This document shows, in pieces, positions 28,252 to 37,107 of a stretch of 64,000 nucleotides of DNA (position 1 is its first letter; every line of letters begins with the position of its first letter). The position numbers and the translations under genes were made by a program. The stretch spans positions 2,170,001-2,234,000 of the forward strand of contig NZ_AP018165.1 in assembly GCF_002356335.1 (NCBI RefSeq). Reading direction: 5' to 3'. This DNA is from [Mycobacterium] stephanolepidis (GTDB taxonomy: Bacteria; Actinomycetota; Actinomycetes; Mycobacteriales; Mycobacteriaceae). Below the pieces are notes generated by a model. The model was not told the origin of the DNA. It saw nothing but the letters and a program-made list of their open reading frames with translations, and searched no databases.

Positions 28252-29598
28252 TTAGAACGGCGGTGGATTCGCCTTGGCACGTGCGGCTTGTGCGTGCTCG
28301 CGTTCTAGTCGCTGCCGTTGGTTGAGGTGTCGTTCGGCGGTGCGGCGTTGTTGACGGTCCTGGGCGCGGGTGCGGGACCTGCTGAGATTGGCGAACAGTA
28401 GCCCGCTGGCAGGGGTGGTGGGGTAGGTGTGTCCGGTGGGCGCTTTCCAGATGACGGTGCCGTCCGGCTCCTGGATTTCACGCCATCCGCAGAAGGTCTT
28501 CAGTAGATGATGCTTGCGGCACAATGCCTTCAGGTTCTCTACTGAGGTACGGCCGCCGTCGGCGTATGCGACGCTGTGGTCCAGGTCTGCGGTATCGGCG
28601 GGGTGTGAGCAGCCAGGGAAGCGGCACATCTGATCGCGGCACCGGATATAGGTGTCGAGGGTGCGGGTGGGCCGATAGCGGTCGGTGTCCTTGGCGTGCA
28701 GAGTGCGGATGCGGGCGCCGGGTTGGGCGGCGATGTGACGAGCCTGAGTGCCGGTGATGACTCCGAATCCGGATACCTGTGCGGGCGCAGAGTTTTCGGG
28801 GTCCTCCAAGGTGTCCTGGTTGGCGACTAGGTGCACGATGACGGGGGTGTCGGCGATGGTGCCTCCCGCGCAGTCGGCGTCATCGCAGGTACAGCGCATC
28901 CGGTCCAGGCCCTGGGTGAGCGCGCCGATGGCATCGGCACGCCGTTGGGCTTTGGTGCGCGGGTCGGCAGGGCAGACGGTGGCGACCAACTGTTCGAGAC
29001 GTTTATCGAGGGCCGCAGCGTGTGGGGTCTGCAGTACACCCCAGATCTCGGCCAGGGGGTCGCCGGTATCGAGGGGCCGGATCTCGAGGTGGCGATCATC
29101 GGTGGCGGTCTTGGTGCGGCGCACGGCGTCACGGTCGTGGCGGTAGATCAGCGCGTCTAGCGCGGCCGTGATGCGCTTGACGGACCAGCGTTCCCAGCGG
29201 GGCAGTGCTTCGCAGATCGCCGCATCGACGGTGGCGACAAGGACATCGTCTTCCAGTAGTTCGGTGCGCCCGATGATCAGCGCAACGGTACGAAAGTCAA
29301 TGTCGCCGGCGGCGAATCGCTGCGCCACGGCACGCAGCCGATGTCGTAGCACGTAGGAATAACGCATCTGATGTGAGGCCAACGCATGGGTGATGCCCTG
29401 TGCGGCGGCCACCTGCGCGGCAACCTCGTCCCAGCGGTCCACCGCAAACCTGTCTCGAGGATCCTGTTGCTCGGGGTCCGCATGGCGATCCACCAGTGCG
29501 CCGATGGCAGCGAGGCGCCGCGCGGCTGCCTGCGCTTCCGCGCGCTGTGAGGAGCTGATCACATCGATCAGCTCACCGTCGGCCAATGAATCGAACAT
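28252..29598 (-). CDS. DUF222 / HNH endonuclease-like protein, 13E12 repeat family
   Basis: A 448-residue member of the mycobacterial 13E12 family: an N-terminal DUF222 helical domain (about 1-300) and a C-terminal HNH nuclease (CRFPGCSHPADTADLDHSVAYADGG ... LCRKHHLLKT, with two Cys and the His-His-Asn core). A basic tail (QQRRTAERHLNQRQRL) follows. Function is unproven, but several family members are in the LexA regulon of M. tuberculosis, and here a perfect LexA box overlaps the start. ATG 29598 is chosen because the family begins MFDSLA-like and any longer form would overlap the upstream acyl-CoA ligase gene by 95 bp. Confidence 0.85.
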   Translation of the reverse strand: MFDSLADGELIDVISSSQRAEAQAAARRLAAIGALVDRHADPEQQDPRDRFAVDRWDEVAAQVAAAQGITHALASHQMRYSYVLRHRLRAVAQRFAAGDIDFRTVALIIGRTELLEDDVLVATVDAAICEALPRWERWSVKRITAALDALIYRHDRDAVRRTKTATDDRHLEIRPLDTGDPLAEIWGVLQTPHAAALDKRLEQLVATVCPADPRTKAQRRADAIGALTQGLDRMRCTCDDADCAGGTIADTPVIVHLVANQDTLEDPENSAPAQVSGFGVITGTQARHIAAQPGARIRTLHAKDTDRYRPTRTLDTYIRCRDQMCRFPGCSHPADTADLDHSVAYADGGRTSVENLKALCRKHHLLKTFCGWREIQEPDGTVIWKAPTGHTYPTTPASGLLFANLSRSRTRAQDRQQRRTAERHLNQRQRLEREHAQAARAKANPPPF

Positions 29599-29606
29599 AC
29601 GTTCGA
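29591..29606. promoter_or_regulatory. LexA (SOS) box overlapping the DUF222 gene start
   Basis: TCGAACATACGTTCGA is a perfect match to the mycobacterial SOS consensus TCGAAC-N4-GTTCGA. The start codon (29598-29596) lies within it, so LexA binding would block transcription from a promoter just upstream. Confidence 0.9.
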
Positions 29607-29656
29607 TATTAATGTGGGAAACTGCGCCGTGCAATGGTTTTGGTGAACAACTCCAG

Positions 29657-31255
29657 TCACTCTGGAAACATCGACCGCTGGGGAAGTCGCCGGGGCAGGT
29701 ATTCGGCCCCGCGCCCGTCTCGGTGCCACAGTTCGTCATCGCCGATATCAAGGCCCTCCGAAATCAGCACGCGCTTGAGGACCTTGTTGGTCGCGGTGGA
29801 CGGGAGCCCTGGCGTCAAGCGCACGTATCGTGGCCAACCGGTGCGCGGCAGATCCTCCTGGGCGGCTAGGAACGCAGTGAAATCTGACTGCGCCAACGGT
29901 TCCCGCAGCACCAGCGCGGCCATCACCTCATCGCAGCCGGAAGCGTCGCGGACGGCGTACACGGCCACCTGGCTCACTGCGGGGTGTCGCTGCACGATTC
30001 GTTCAATGGGAGCCGCCGCCAGGTTCTCGCCGTTGATCCGCATCCAGTCGGCCGTCCGCCCTGCCAGATAGATCCAGCCGTTGGCGTCGCGATAGGCAAG
30101 GTCGCCCGACCAGTACATGCCGTGGCGCATTCGTTCACCGGTAGCGTCGTCGTCGTTGTAGTACCCCGAGAAGAAGCCTGCCCCTTGGGTATTCACCAAC
30201 TCGCCGACTGCCTCATCCGGATTGGCCAGGATGCCGTGGGGATCGAACCGGGCCACGGCGCATTCGATCGACGTGGCGGAGTCGTAAATCGCAACGCCGG
30301 GGAAGCCCTTGCCGATGGATCCTGTCGGCGTTCCCTCCTCCCGGGTGACGATGACGGCATTCTCCGTCGAACCGAATCCGTCGTACACCGCGACATCGAA
30401 TCGTCGTGCGAACCGGTCGATGTCGTTATCGCAGGCCTCGTTTCCGAACGCCACCCGCAGCGGGTTGACCGTATCGTCGGGCCGCTCTTCCGTGGCCAGG
30501 AGATATGCCAGTGGCTTGCCCACGTAGTTCATGTAGGTGGCGCCGACTTTCCGGATGTCCTGAAGAAAGCCCGACGCGGAGAACTTCGCCGGAGCTAGCG
30601 CGGCTCCCGACGCAATCGCGACACCCCACCCGGCCAGCACGGCATTCGAATGGAACAACGGCATCGAGACGTAGCAGACATCGTTGGGAGACAGCGAGAA
30701 TCGAGCCACCAGCGACTGAGCCGCGACGAGGACCATCATGTGTGTCACGAGAACTGCCTTCGGGTCACCGCTGGTCCCTGAGGTGAAGATCATCATGAAG
30801 GGGTCAAGGGCGGCGGCAGTTCGATACGGCTCCAGCTCGCCGGCCGTCTCGACATCGCGACGCCAGCTCGTGCCGTCGACGTCGATCACGACGATGTCGG
30901 ATAGATCCAACGATTCGAGCAGGGTGTGATGCTCGCTGTCCACAAGCAGTATCTGCACATCTGCCTTGCGGATATCGCGCACCAACCCCGCGCCACGACG
31001 CGTGTTGTTGATCGCGCACAGGATGTATCCGCCCTGAGCGGCCGCGGCCATCGCAATGGCCATCGCGGGCGTATTGCCCAGCAGGGTGCCGACATGAAGA
31101 GGTCGGTGCGGATCGGCGCTCCGAATCAGTACCCCCGCCTGACGGGCCGCCTCGGCCACGTACTCACGCCAGGTCCACTTCGCGCCCCGGTAAACGAGTG
31201 CAACGTTGTCATCGGCGGCCCGGGCGCGCACCAGCTGCTGAATGGTCTCAGCCAT
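29657..31255 (-). CDS. Acyl-CoA ligase (FadD1/FadD17-like)
   Basis: A 532-residue AMP-forming ligase of the fatty acyl-CoA synthetase type; M. tuberculosis FadD1 has the same length. The AMP motif is MMIFTSGTSGDPKAVLVTH (about 154-172), then YDGFGSTENAV, the YWSGDLAYRDANGWIYLAGR block and C-terminal TNKVLKRVLISEGL with the catalytic lysine. It activates a carboxylic acid to its CoA thioester. It overlaps the hydrolase gene by 8 bp and is the last of the three-gene operon monooxygenase-hydrolase-ligase, which points to stepwise breakdown of a ketone or lactone whose acid product it activates. The chain length of the substrate is unknown. Confidence 0.87.
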   Translation of the reverse strand: MAETIQQLVRARAADDNVALVYRGAKWTWREYVAEAARQAGVLIRSADPHRPLHVGTLLGNTPAMAIAMAAAAQGGYILCAINNTRRGAGLVRDIRKADVQILLVDSEHHTLLESLDLSDIVVIDVDGTSWRRDVETAGELEPYRTAAALDPFMMIFTSGTSGDPKAVLVTHMMVLVAAQSLVARFSLSPNDVCYVSMPLFHSNAVLAGWGVAIASGAALAPAKFSASGFLQDIRKVGATYMNYVGKPLAYLLATEERPDDTVNPLRVAFGNEACDNDIDRFARRFDVAVYDGFGSTENAVIVTREEGTPTGSIGKGFPGVAIYDSATSIECAVARFDPHGILANPDEAVGELVNTQGAGFFSGYYNDDDATGERMRHGMYWSGDLAYRDANGWIYLAGRTADWMRINGENLAAAPIERIVQRHPAVSQVAVYAVRDASGCDEVMAALVLREPLAQSDFTAFLAAQEDLPRTGWPRYVRLTPGLPSTATNKVLKRVLISEGLDIGDDELWHRDGRGAEYLPRRLPQRSMFPE

Positions 31256-32162
31256 GAACCGCCTCGGTCAACGACGCCGAGCTGACTCCCAGATATCTTG
31301 TCAGAAAGCCTATTTGGTGCGACGCGACGGAGTCGAAACACTCCTGGCCCTGATAGACACCGAAGTGATCACAGGGGTAGTGGCGCACCTCGGCGCGTGC
31401 CTTGAAGGCAGCCTTGGCCGCGGCATGCGGTGGCGCGGCCCGATCGAAGTCGGCGATCTGCACCAGCGTGGGGCAATCGATCCGCGCGGCATAACGGGTG
31501 GGGCGGTAGGCGGCAAGTTGAGTGCCCACCGTCGCGTCGATCTCATTGCGCCAAGAAGGTCCCGCGATCGCCAGGTGCGCCTCGTAGTACCCGTCTGATG
31601 TCAACGCCGCGAGCTCTCCCGGATGCCCGACGATCGGAATGGTCTGCTGGTGACGTCCCACCCTGCTGCGGATACCGGTGAGCGCCGAGCGAGCCAACGT
31701 GCGGGCGCTGTGTTCACCCATCGCCGAGCGCGCCGCCGCAATGCCGTCCACCAACGGCGTCACCGACACGACGGCCGCGATATCGTTTCGCGAACCCGCA
31801 ACCGCCAGTACGTGCCCGCCGGCGAGGGATACGCCCCACAAGACCACCCGCCTGGGATCAACACCGGGGAGGCGGGCGGCGGCGTTCACGGCAGCGTGAT
31901 AATCGCCGATCTGATGGCTGAACGAAACCTGTTGCCGGGGAAACCCGTCAGAGGAGCCGAAGCCGCGATAGTCGAATGCGAAGGCGTGCATGCCCGCGTC
32001 GGCGAGCCGCACTGCGAACGCTTCGAGTCCCGAGTCTTTGGTGCCGCCCAGCCCGTGTGCCATCACCACGACGGGGGCCTGCTCCGTCGCAGTCTCCGAA
32101 CGGTACAGCCAGGCGTCACAGTCGATGCCGTGGCTGTTGAATCGGATGTTCCGTCGGTTCAT
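31248..32162 (-). CDS. Alpha/beta hydrolase
   Basis: A 304-residue serine hydrolase. The oxyanion/HG region is VVMAHGLGGTKDSGLEAF; the nucleophile elbow is WGVSLAGG (GxSxG, Ser near residue 112); late acid and base are likely Asp in QIADFDRAAPP and His in YPCDHFGVYQG. The C-terminal FDSVASHQIGFLTRYLG matches the XynDx/DUF-type esterases common in mycobacteria. Its ATGA start overlaps the monooxygenase stop by four bases. In the operon it would hydrolyse the ester made by an upstream Baeyer-Villiger-type reaction. No leader peptide, so cytosolic. Confidence 0.87.
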   Translation of the reverse strand: MNRRNIRFNSHGIDCDAWLYRSETATEQAPVVVMAHGLGGTKDSGLEAFAVRLADAGMHAFAFDYRGFGSSDGFPRQQVSFSHQIGDYHAAVNAAARLPGVDPRRVVLWGVSLAGGHVLAVAGSRNDIAAVVSVTPLVDGIAAARSAMGEHSARTLARSALTGIRSRVGRHQQTIPIVGHPGELAALTSDGYYEAHLAIAGPSWRNEIDATVGTQLAAYRPTRYAARIDCPTLVQIADFDRAAPPHAAAKAAFKARAEVRHYPCDHFGVYQGQECFDSVASHQIGFLTRYLGVSSASLTEAVHG

Positions 32163-33481
32163 GCGGCACCCCTCGCCCGCGCGAGTCCGCGGGGGATCTC
32201 CTTGGTTCTCATATCGTGCTCGTAGAGGAAGTAGTCCAACTGCTGGGTATGACGCGGACGATCAAGCATGTGCCCGGTGTACCTGCGATGTTCCGCCTCG
32301 ATCACCTGGTGCATCTCGTCGACCGAGGGCAGCCGGTACTTGCCTGCCGCATAGGCACCCACCAGTCGTGCCTGACATTCGACGAACGGGAACAAGGATG
32401 GAACCGCCTGTGCCAGGCCTACGAAGATCAGGTCGTCCAGACCGGGATTGAACATCCGTTTGTACAGGTCGATGCGATTGTCCGGCGCACTGAGAAATGC
32501 CGGGTCGAAGAACGGAAAGGTGATGTTGTAACCCGTGGCGAAGATGATCACGTCGAAGTCCGCGGACGTGCCGTCCTCGAAATGCACGGTGTCACCGTCC
32601 AGTCGGTCGATGTTCGGCTTGGGGGTGATGTCTCCCGATCCAAGTCGCAGCGGGAGCTCGACGGATTGGGTGAAGTGCGCTTCGCCGAATTTGTGGTTCG
32701 GCATCGGTAGCCCCAATTGATCGGGGCGACCCGACGTGAGGGGCTGCATCATCTGAAAGAGTTTGCGCTGCCATGACATCGGTATGTGAGGGCTGGTGCG
32801 GAAGTACTTGTCGGCGGGCTGGCCGGCCACGTACTTGGGGACGATCCAGGCGCCGGACCGGGTGGAGAGGGCGACGGTATTTCCGGTAGCCCGGGACGAT
32901 AGCTCCACTGCGATGTCTGCAGCGCTGTTGCCCAGGCCCACCACCAGGATCCGTTTGTCCATGAGATCTAGGGGAGTGCGGGGGTCGATGTAGTGGTGTG
33001 AGTGCAACGTGGTGCCGGTGAAGGTGCCGGGGAAATCGGGATATCTGGGGTCCCAGTGATGTCCATTGGCGACGACGAGAAGGTCGAACAATCGGCGTTC
33101 ACCCTTCTGTGTGAGCAGCTCCCAACCACCGGTTGTCAAGCGCTCGGCCTGGACGATGCCGTTCTGAAATTCAATATGAGGCTTGAGGTCGAAGGCTGTC
33201 GCGTAGTCCTCGAGGTACTGCTTGATGAGGGTGTGGTGAGGAAAGTGCGGGTAGCTGTCGGGCATGGGGAAGTCGCGGAACGAGAGCTGATGCCGTGAGG
33301 TATCGATATGCAGGGAGCGGTATGCGCTGCTGTGGCCATTGGGATTGCCGAATGCCCAGTTTCCGCCGATGCGATCCGACGTTTCGAAACAGCTATAGGG
33401 AATTCCGTAGTCGGACAACATCTTCGCGGACGTCAGTCCGCTGATTCCGGCACCGATGATCGCAGTATTGGGTCGGGTCAT
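32159..33481 (-). CDS. Flavin-containing monooxygenase (FMO type)
   Basis: A 440-residue FAD/NADPH enzyme. FAD motif IIGAGISG (8-15), NADPH motif VVGLGNSAADIAV near 195, and the FMO fingerprint FATGYNITFPF in the C-terminal third. FMOs oxygenate N, S or ketone groups. ATG 33481 is chosen: AAGGAG lies 6 bases upstream, and it puts the FAD motif at the N-terminus; the frame is open further but crosses the TetR promoter. First gene of the three-gene operon, divergent from the TetR gene, whose product probably represses it. Confidence 0.88.
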   Translation of the reverse strand: MTRPNTAIIGAGISGLTSAKMLSDYGIPYSCFETSDRIGGNWAFGNPNGHSSAYRSLHIDTSRHQLSFRDFPMPDSYPHFPHHTLIKQYLEDYATAFDLKPHIEFQNGIVQAERLTTGGWELLTQKGERRLFDLLVVANGHHWDPRYPDFPGTFTGTTLHSHHYIDPRTPLDLMDKRILVVGLGNSAADIAVELSSRATGNTVALSTRSGAWIVPKYVAGQPADKYFRTSPHIPMSWQRKLFQMMQPLTSGRPDQLGLPMPNHKFGEAHFTQSVELPLRLGSGDITPKPNIDRLDGDTVHFEDGTSADFDVIIFATGYNITFPFFDPAFLSAPDNRIDLYKRMFNPGLDDLIFVGLAQAVPSLFPFVECQARLVGAYAAGKYRLPSVDEMHQVIEAEHRRYTGHMLDRPRHTQQLDYFLYEHDMRTKEIPRGLARARGAA

Positions 33482-33552
33482 GGGACTCCTTGGGGTACGA
33501 CCGCCGCATTGCGGTCGCCTGTGAACAGTTTCAGAAATCTGTGCATTCGAAG

Positions 33553-33581
33553 TGTACACAGATCTTGAAATGTGTCCACAG
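33553..33581. promoter_or_regulatory. Paired 9-bp repeats in the FMO/TetR divergent promoter
   Basis: TGTACACAG (33553-33561) and TGTCCACAG (33573-33581) are direct repeats with one mismatch, two helical turns apart. The first contains the self-complementary TGTACA. They lie 19 bp before the TetR start and about 72 bp before the FMO start, a likely operator. Confidence 0.45.
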
Positions 33582-33599
33582 CTTGTTTACATTGAGGGC

Positions 33600-34229
33600 A
33601 TGACTGCGGTGTTCGATGAAGGCTCGATACCCGATCCCGATGGCGATTCGGTGGCCGCCCGGCTACTCGATGCCGCCGAGAAAATATTGGCTGACAAGGG
33701 TATTCGTGCGACCACGATGACCGACGTGGCAGAGGGAGCCGGCGTATCGCGTTCTTGGCTGTATCGCCACTTCCCGGACAAACAGACTTTGGTGGGTGCC
33801 GCGATCATCCGATTGATCGAGATCAGCTGGGCCCAGTCTGCCGCGGAGCTTGCGGATATCGAAGGGTTCGAGGATCAGTTGGTGGCAGGCGTGAAAATCG
33901 GCCGCCGCGCATACGATGATCCCGGCACCCTGCTCATGCGAATGCGAGTACGCGAGCCCGAGGAGTTCATGGCCTGCGCCGGCGCGGGGGTGCTGGGGCT
34001 GGTACCCGATCTTGCCGGGTTCTGGCGTCCGTATCTCGAGGCGGCCCGCGATGCCGGAGAGATTCACGCGCGCACCGACATTGAGGAAGCGAGCGAGTGG
34101 ATCGCCCGTGTAATGATCAGTTTGGGCAGCGTACCCGGGAACCACATGGACCCGGATGATCCTGCCTCACTGCGTCGCCACTTCCGGCGATATGTCCTGC
34201 CGGCGCTTCGCATAGCGCCCGTGAAATAG
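33600..34229 (+). CDS. TetR-family transcriptional regulator
   Basis: A 209-residue regulator with a helix-turn-helix at about 20-65 (RLLDAAEKILADKGIRATT, MTDVAEGAGVSRSWLYRHFPDKQTL). The ligand domain is unlike well-known members. ATG 33600 is preferred over an in-frame start 48 bp upstream, which would lie in the promoter repeats. Divergent from the FMO-hydrolase-ligase operon and 23 bp ahead of the amidohydrolase on the same strand, so it probably controls both. Confidence 0.87.
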   Translation: MTAVFDEGSIPDPDGDSVAARLLDAAEKILADKGIRATTMTDVAEGAGVSRSWLYRHFPDKQTLVGAAIIRLIEISWAQSAAELADIEGFEDQLVAGVKIGRRAYDDPGTLLMRMRVREPEEFMACAGAGVLGLVPDLAGFWRPYLEAARDAGEIHARTDIEEASEWIARVMISLGSVPGNHMDPDDPASLRRHFRRYVLPALRIAPVK

Positions 34230-34252
34230 TAGTAGCGCAAGGAGAATCGACC

Positions 34253-36055
34253 ATGGGTTCGCACAACGATGTGCAGTTCGACACGGTGATCAAGAACGGG
34301 CGATGGTTCGATGGAACCGGCGCGGCATCGGCGATCCGAGACATCGGCATCAAGGACGGCCATATCGTCGCGATATCGGGCGAAGGCCTCGATGTCACGA
34401 ACTGTCCGCGCATCATTGATGCCACCGGAAAATGGGTGCTCCCGGGCCTGGTAGACGTCCACACGCATTACGACGTCGAAGTTCTCGCCGCACCCGCGCT
34501 GTCGGAGTCGGTGCGTCACGGTGTGACGACGGTGTTGCTGGGTTCTTGCTCGCTGTCCGTGGTGCATGTCAATGGCATTGATGCCGGGGACATCTTCGGT
34601 AGGGTGGAGGCGATACCGCGCGACCACGTCATCGGGGCGGTGGATCAACACAAGACATGGACGAATGCGCGCGAGTACATCGCTGCGCTGGAGTCGCTTC
34701 CCTTGGGGCCGAATATCGCAACGTTCCTGGGGCATTCGGATATGCGCGCGGCGGTGATGGGTTTGGATCGTGCTACCCGCAAGAACGAACGCCCCACGCC
34801 CGATGAGCAGTCGCAGATGGACAGGTGGTTGACCGAGGCCCTGGATGCGGGGTTTGTCGGCATGTCCTCTCAGCAGCTGCTCTTTGACAAGCTGGACGGC
34901 GACGTGTGCCGGTCTCGGACGCTGCCGTCCACCTATGCGAAGCCGCGCGAGCTGCGAAAGCTTAAATCGCAGCTTCGCCAGAGGAATCGAGCGCTGCAAT
35001 CCGGCCCGGACATCGAGAATCCGTTGAACGTGTTGTCACAGGCTGTTCAGTCTCTGGGCATCCTGCGCAAGCGGCTATCGACGTCGCTGCTCTCGGCGGC
35101 CGACATCAAGGCCAACCCGTATGCGATCAGGGCGATGGGGCCGGTTGCCCGCATCGTCAACAAGCTGGGCGGCAACTTCCGTTGGCAGCATCTGCCTGTG
35201 CCGTTTGAGGTCTATGCGGATGGTATCGATCTGGTGATCTTCGAAGAATTCGGTGCGGGGGCCGCAGCGCTGCACTTGCGTAATGAGGTGGAGCGCAACG
35301 ATCTGCTGCGCGACGAGAAGTACCGTCGTCGATTCCGCAAAGAGTATGAGAGCAAGTTCGGTGTAAGGGTCTGGCACAGAGACTTTTTCGATGCCGAGAT
35401 CGTTGCCTGTCCGGATGCCTCGGTCGTCGGCAAGTCTTTCGGCCAGGTCGGCGTGGACCGCGGGGGTCTGCACCCTGTCGACGCGTTTCTTGATCTGGTA
35501 CTCGAACACGGCACCGCCATCCGCTGGCGGACCACCATTTCGAACCATCGCTCCGAGGTGCTCAGACAGCTGGCGCAGGATCCCGGTATCCAGATTGGCT
35601 TTTCCGATGCCGGCGCCCATCTGCGGAATATGGCGTTCTACAACTTCGGCCTGCGGCTGCTGCGACACGTACGTGAGGCTCACATCGCAGGACAGCCGTT
35701 CATGACGATCGAACAGGCCGTACACCGACTGACCGGTGAACTCGCGGATTGGTACCAGATCGATGCCGGTCATCTGCGAATCGGCGACCGCGCAGACCTT
35801 TTCGTGGTCGACCCCGAGAAGCTCGATGGATCGCTCACGGAGTATGCCGAGCAATCCGTTGCCGCCTACGGGGGCTTGTCGCGGATGGTCAATCGCAACG
35901 ATGCGACGGTCTGCTGGGTGCTGGTCGGCGGGCACAGCGTCGTGGTCGACGGAAAGCCGACCGAGGTTCTCGGGAAGGAGCGGACGGGAGTCTTTCTGCG
36001 TGCCGGGCAGAAGGCGCATTCGGCTTCTGCGGGGCACGTGCCGGCCGTCAGTTAG
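34253..36055 (+). CDS. Amidohydrolase, N-acyl-D-amino-acid deacylase-like
   Basis: A 600-residue metal-dependent hydrolase. DTVIKNGRWFDGTG opens the small beta domain, and WVLPGLVDVHTHYDVE carries the HxH metal site (about residues 70-76). LGHSDMRAAVMG and the late GFSDAGAHLRNMAFYN carry further His/Asp ligands, as in D-aminoacylases and dihydropyrimidinases. A GDRADLFVVDPEKL block closes the barrel. ATG 34253 follows AAGGAG. It is longer than typical D-aminoacylases (about 480), with an extra segment around residues 230-330. Substrate unknown; the stop codon is the first element of the CmtR palindrome. Confidence 0.82.
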   Translation: MGSHNDVQFDTVIKNGRWFDGTGAASAIRDIGIKDGHIVAISGEGLDVTNCPRIIDATGKWVLPGLVDVHTHYDVEVLAAPALSESVRHGVTTVLLGSCSLSVVHVNGIDAGDIFGRVEAIPRDHVIGAVDQHKTWTNAREYIAALESLPLGPNIATFLGHSDMRAAVMGLDRATRKNERPTPDEQSQMDRWLTEALDAGFVGMSSQQLLFDKLDGDVCRSRTLPSTYAKPRELRKLKSQLRQRNRALQSGPDIENPLNVLSQAVQSLGILRKRLSTSLLSAADIKANPYAIRAMGPVARIVNKLGGNFRWQHLPVPFEVYADGIDLVIFEEFGAGAAALHLRNEVERNDLLRDEKYRRRFRKEYESKFGVRVWHRDFFDAEIVACPDASVVGKSFGQVGVDRGGLHPVDAFLDLVLEHGTAIRWRTTISNHRSEVLRQLAQDPGIQIGFSDAGAHLRNMAFYNFGLRLLRHVREAHIAGQPFMTIEQAVHRLTGELADWYQIDAGHLRIGDRADLFVVDPEKLDGSLTEYAEQSVAAYGGLSRMVNRNDATVCWVLVGGHSVVVDGKPTEVLGKERTGVFLRAGQKAHSASAGHVPAVS

Positions 36056-36090
36056 TACATCTAGATCTGAATACAGATCAAGATGTACTA
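36053..36090. promoter_or_regulatory. 38-bp near-perfect palindrome, putative CmtR operator
   Basis: Left arm TAGTACATCT (36053-36062) and right arm AGATGTACTA (36081-36090) are exact inverted repeats. Inside them GATCTG (36064-36069) and CAGATC (36074-36079) are too; only one base pair of the 17-bp arms fails, around a 4-bp centre. It ends 8 bp before the CmtR start and begins at the stop codon of the previous gene. Confidence 0.8.
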
Positions 36091-36098
36091 TCGGGCTT

Positions 36099-36422
36099 AT
36101 GGAGACCCTTATCCATCGCGATGCCCTGACGAGATTTGGATCGGCTCTGTCGGACCCGACGCGCTCGGCGATCCTGCTGAGCCTGCGATCGCGGCCCGGT
36201 TATCCTTCGGAGCTCGCCGAGGAGGTCGGGGTGTCGCGCCAGATCACCTCGAATCACCTTGCGTGTCTTCGCGGTTGCGGACTTGTTGTCGCTGTTCCAG
36301 AGGGTCGGCGCACCCGTTACGAGCTGGCGGATGCGCGGATCGCCCACGCCCTAGATGACTTGGTGGACTTGGTGCTGACGGTCGATCCGTCCTGCTGCGC
36401 GGCTGACGAGGGTTGCTGCTGA
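36099..36422 (+). CDS. cmtR: Metal-sensing ArsR/SmtB repressor CmtR
   Basis: A 107-residue winged-helix repressor, orthologous to M. tuberculosis CmtR, which senses Cd(II)/Pb(II). The DNA-recognition helix region SRQITSNHLACLRGCGLVVAV holds Cys56 and Cys60, equivalent to ligands Cys57 and Cys61; the third ligand (Cys102 there) is matched by Cys99 or Cys100 in VDPSCC. An extra CC ends the protein. Metal binding should release it from the palindrome 8 bp upstream. ATG 36099; its TGA stop shares a base with the next start. It heads a two-gene operon with a CDF-like transporter. Confidence 0.92.
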   Translation: METLIHRDALTRFGSALSDPTRSAILLSLRSRPGYPSELAEEVGVSRQITSNHLACLRGCGLVVAVPEGRRTRYELADARIAHALDDLVDLVLTVDPSCCAADEGCC

Positions 36423-37090
36423 TGGTGCTTACGTCGCAACGCCGAGACGTGCTCAATCGCAGGGTGCGTGTTTTCGTCGCCGCCACCATCACCTACAACG
36501 TCATCGAGGCTGTCGTCGCCCTATCGGAAGGTGCGCGGGTGTCCTCGACCGCGCTGATCGGCTTCGGCTTGGATTCGGTCATCGAGGTGTCTTCGGCCGC
36601 CGCGGTGGCGTGGCAATTCAGTGCCGAGGATCCGCAGACCAGGGAGAAGGCCGCGCTGCGGGCCATCGCGTTCTCATTCTTTGCGCTGGCCGCCTATGTG
36701 ACGGTGGAGTCGATCCGGTCACTGGCGGGGATCGACGAGGCCCGGCATTCGACGATCGGTATCGTGCTGGCGGCGGTGAGCCTGGCGGTCATGCCGGTGC
36801 TGTCCTGGGCGCAGCGTCGGGCGGGTCGTGAGCTGGGTTCTGCATCGGCGGTGGCCGATTCCAAGCAGACGCTGCTGTGCACATATCTGTCGGCGGTCTT
36901 GCTGGTGGGACTGCTCGTCAACTCCCTTTTCGGGTGGTCATGGGCGGATCCGATCGCGGCGCTTGTGATCGCTGCGATCGCGGTGCGTGAGGGCATGAAC
37001 GCCTGGAAGGGTGAATCCTGCTGTATGCCAATGCCCACCTCGGTGCCGGGGAGTGTCAACGTCGATGAATGCGGGTGCTGCGAGCACTGA
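36422..37090 (+). CDS. CDF-like cation transporter under CmtR control
   Basis: A 222-residue membrane protein with about six helices related to cation diffusion facilitators. [18 protein letters not shown] in helix 2 has the metal-site Asp; SASAVADSKQTLLCTYLSA in helix 5 has the second. It lacks the usual long cytosolic CDF tail and instead ends in a Cys-rich GESCCMPMP...VDECGCCEH, apt for thiophilic metals such as Cd or Pb. ATG 36422 shares one base with the cmtR stop. In M. tuberculosis CmtR controls a P-type ATPase instead, so the partner differs here. Confidence 0.83.
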   Translation: MVLTSQRRDVLNRRVRVFVAATITYNVIEAVVALSEGARVSSTALIGFGLDSVIEVSSAAAVAWQFSAEDPQTREKAALRAIAFSFFALAAYVTVESIRSLAGIDEARHSTIGIVLAAVSLAVMPVLSWAQRRAGRELGSASAVADSKQTLLCTYLSAVLLVGLLVNSLFGWSWADPIAALVIAAIAVREGMNAWKGESCCMPMPTSVPGSVNVDECGCCEH

Positions 37091-37107
37091 CGCGCCTCAT
37101 GGTCTAC

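Noticed and set aside
29599..29751. Longer start for the DUF222 gene
   Set aside because: Would overlap the upstream ligase gene by 95 bp and run across the LexA box; the family starts at the chosen Met.
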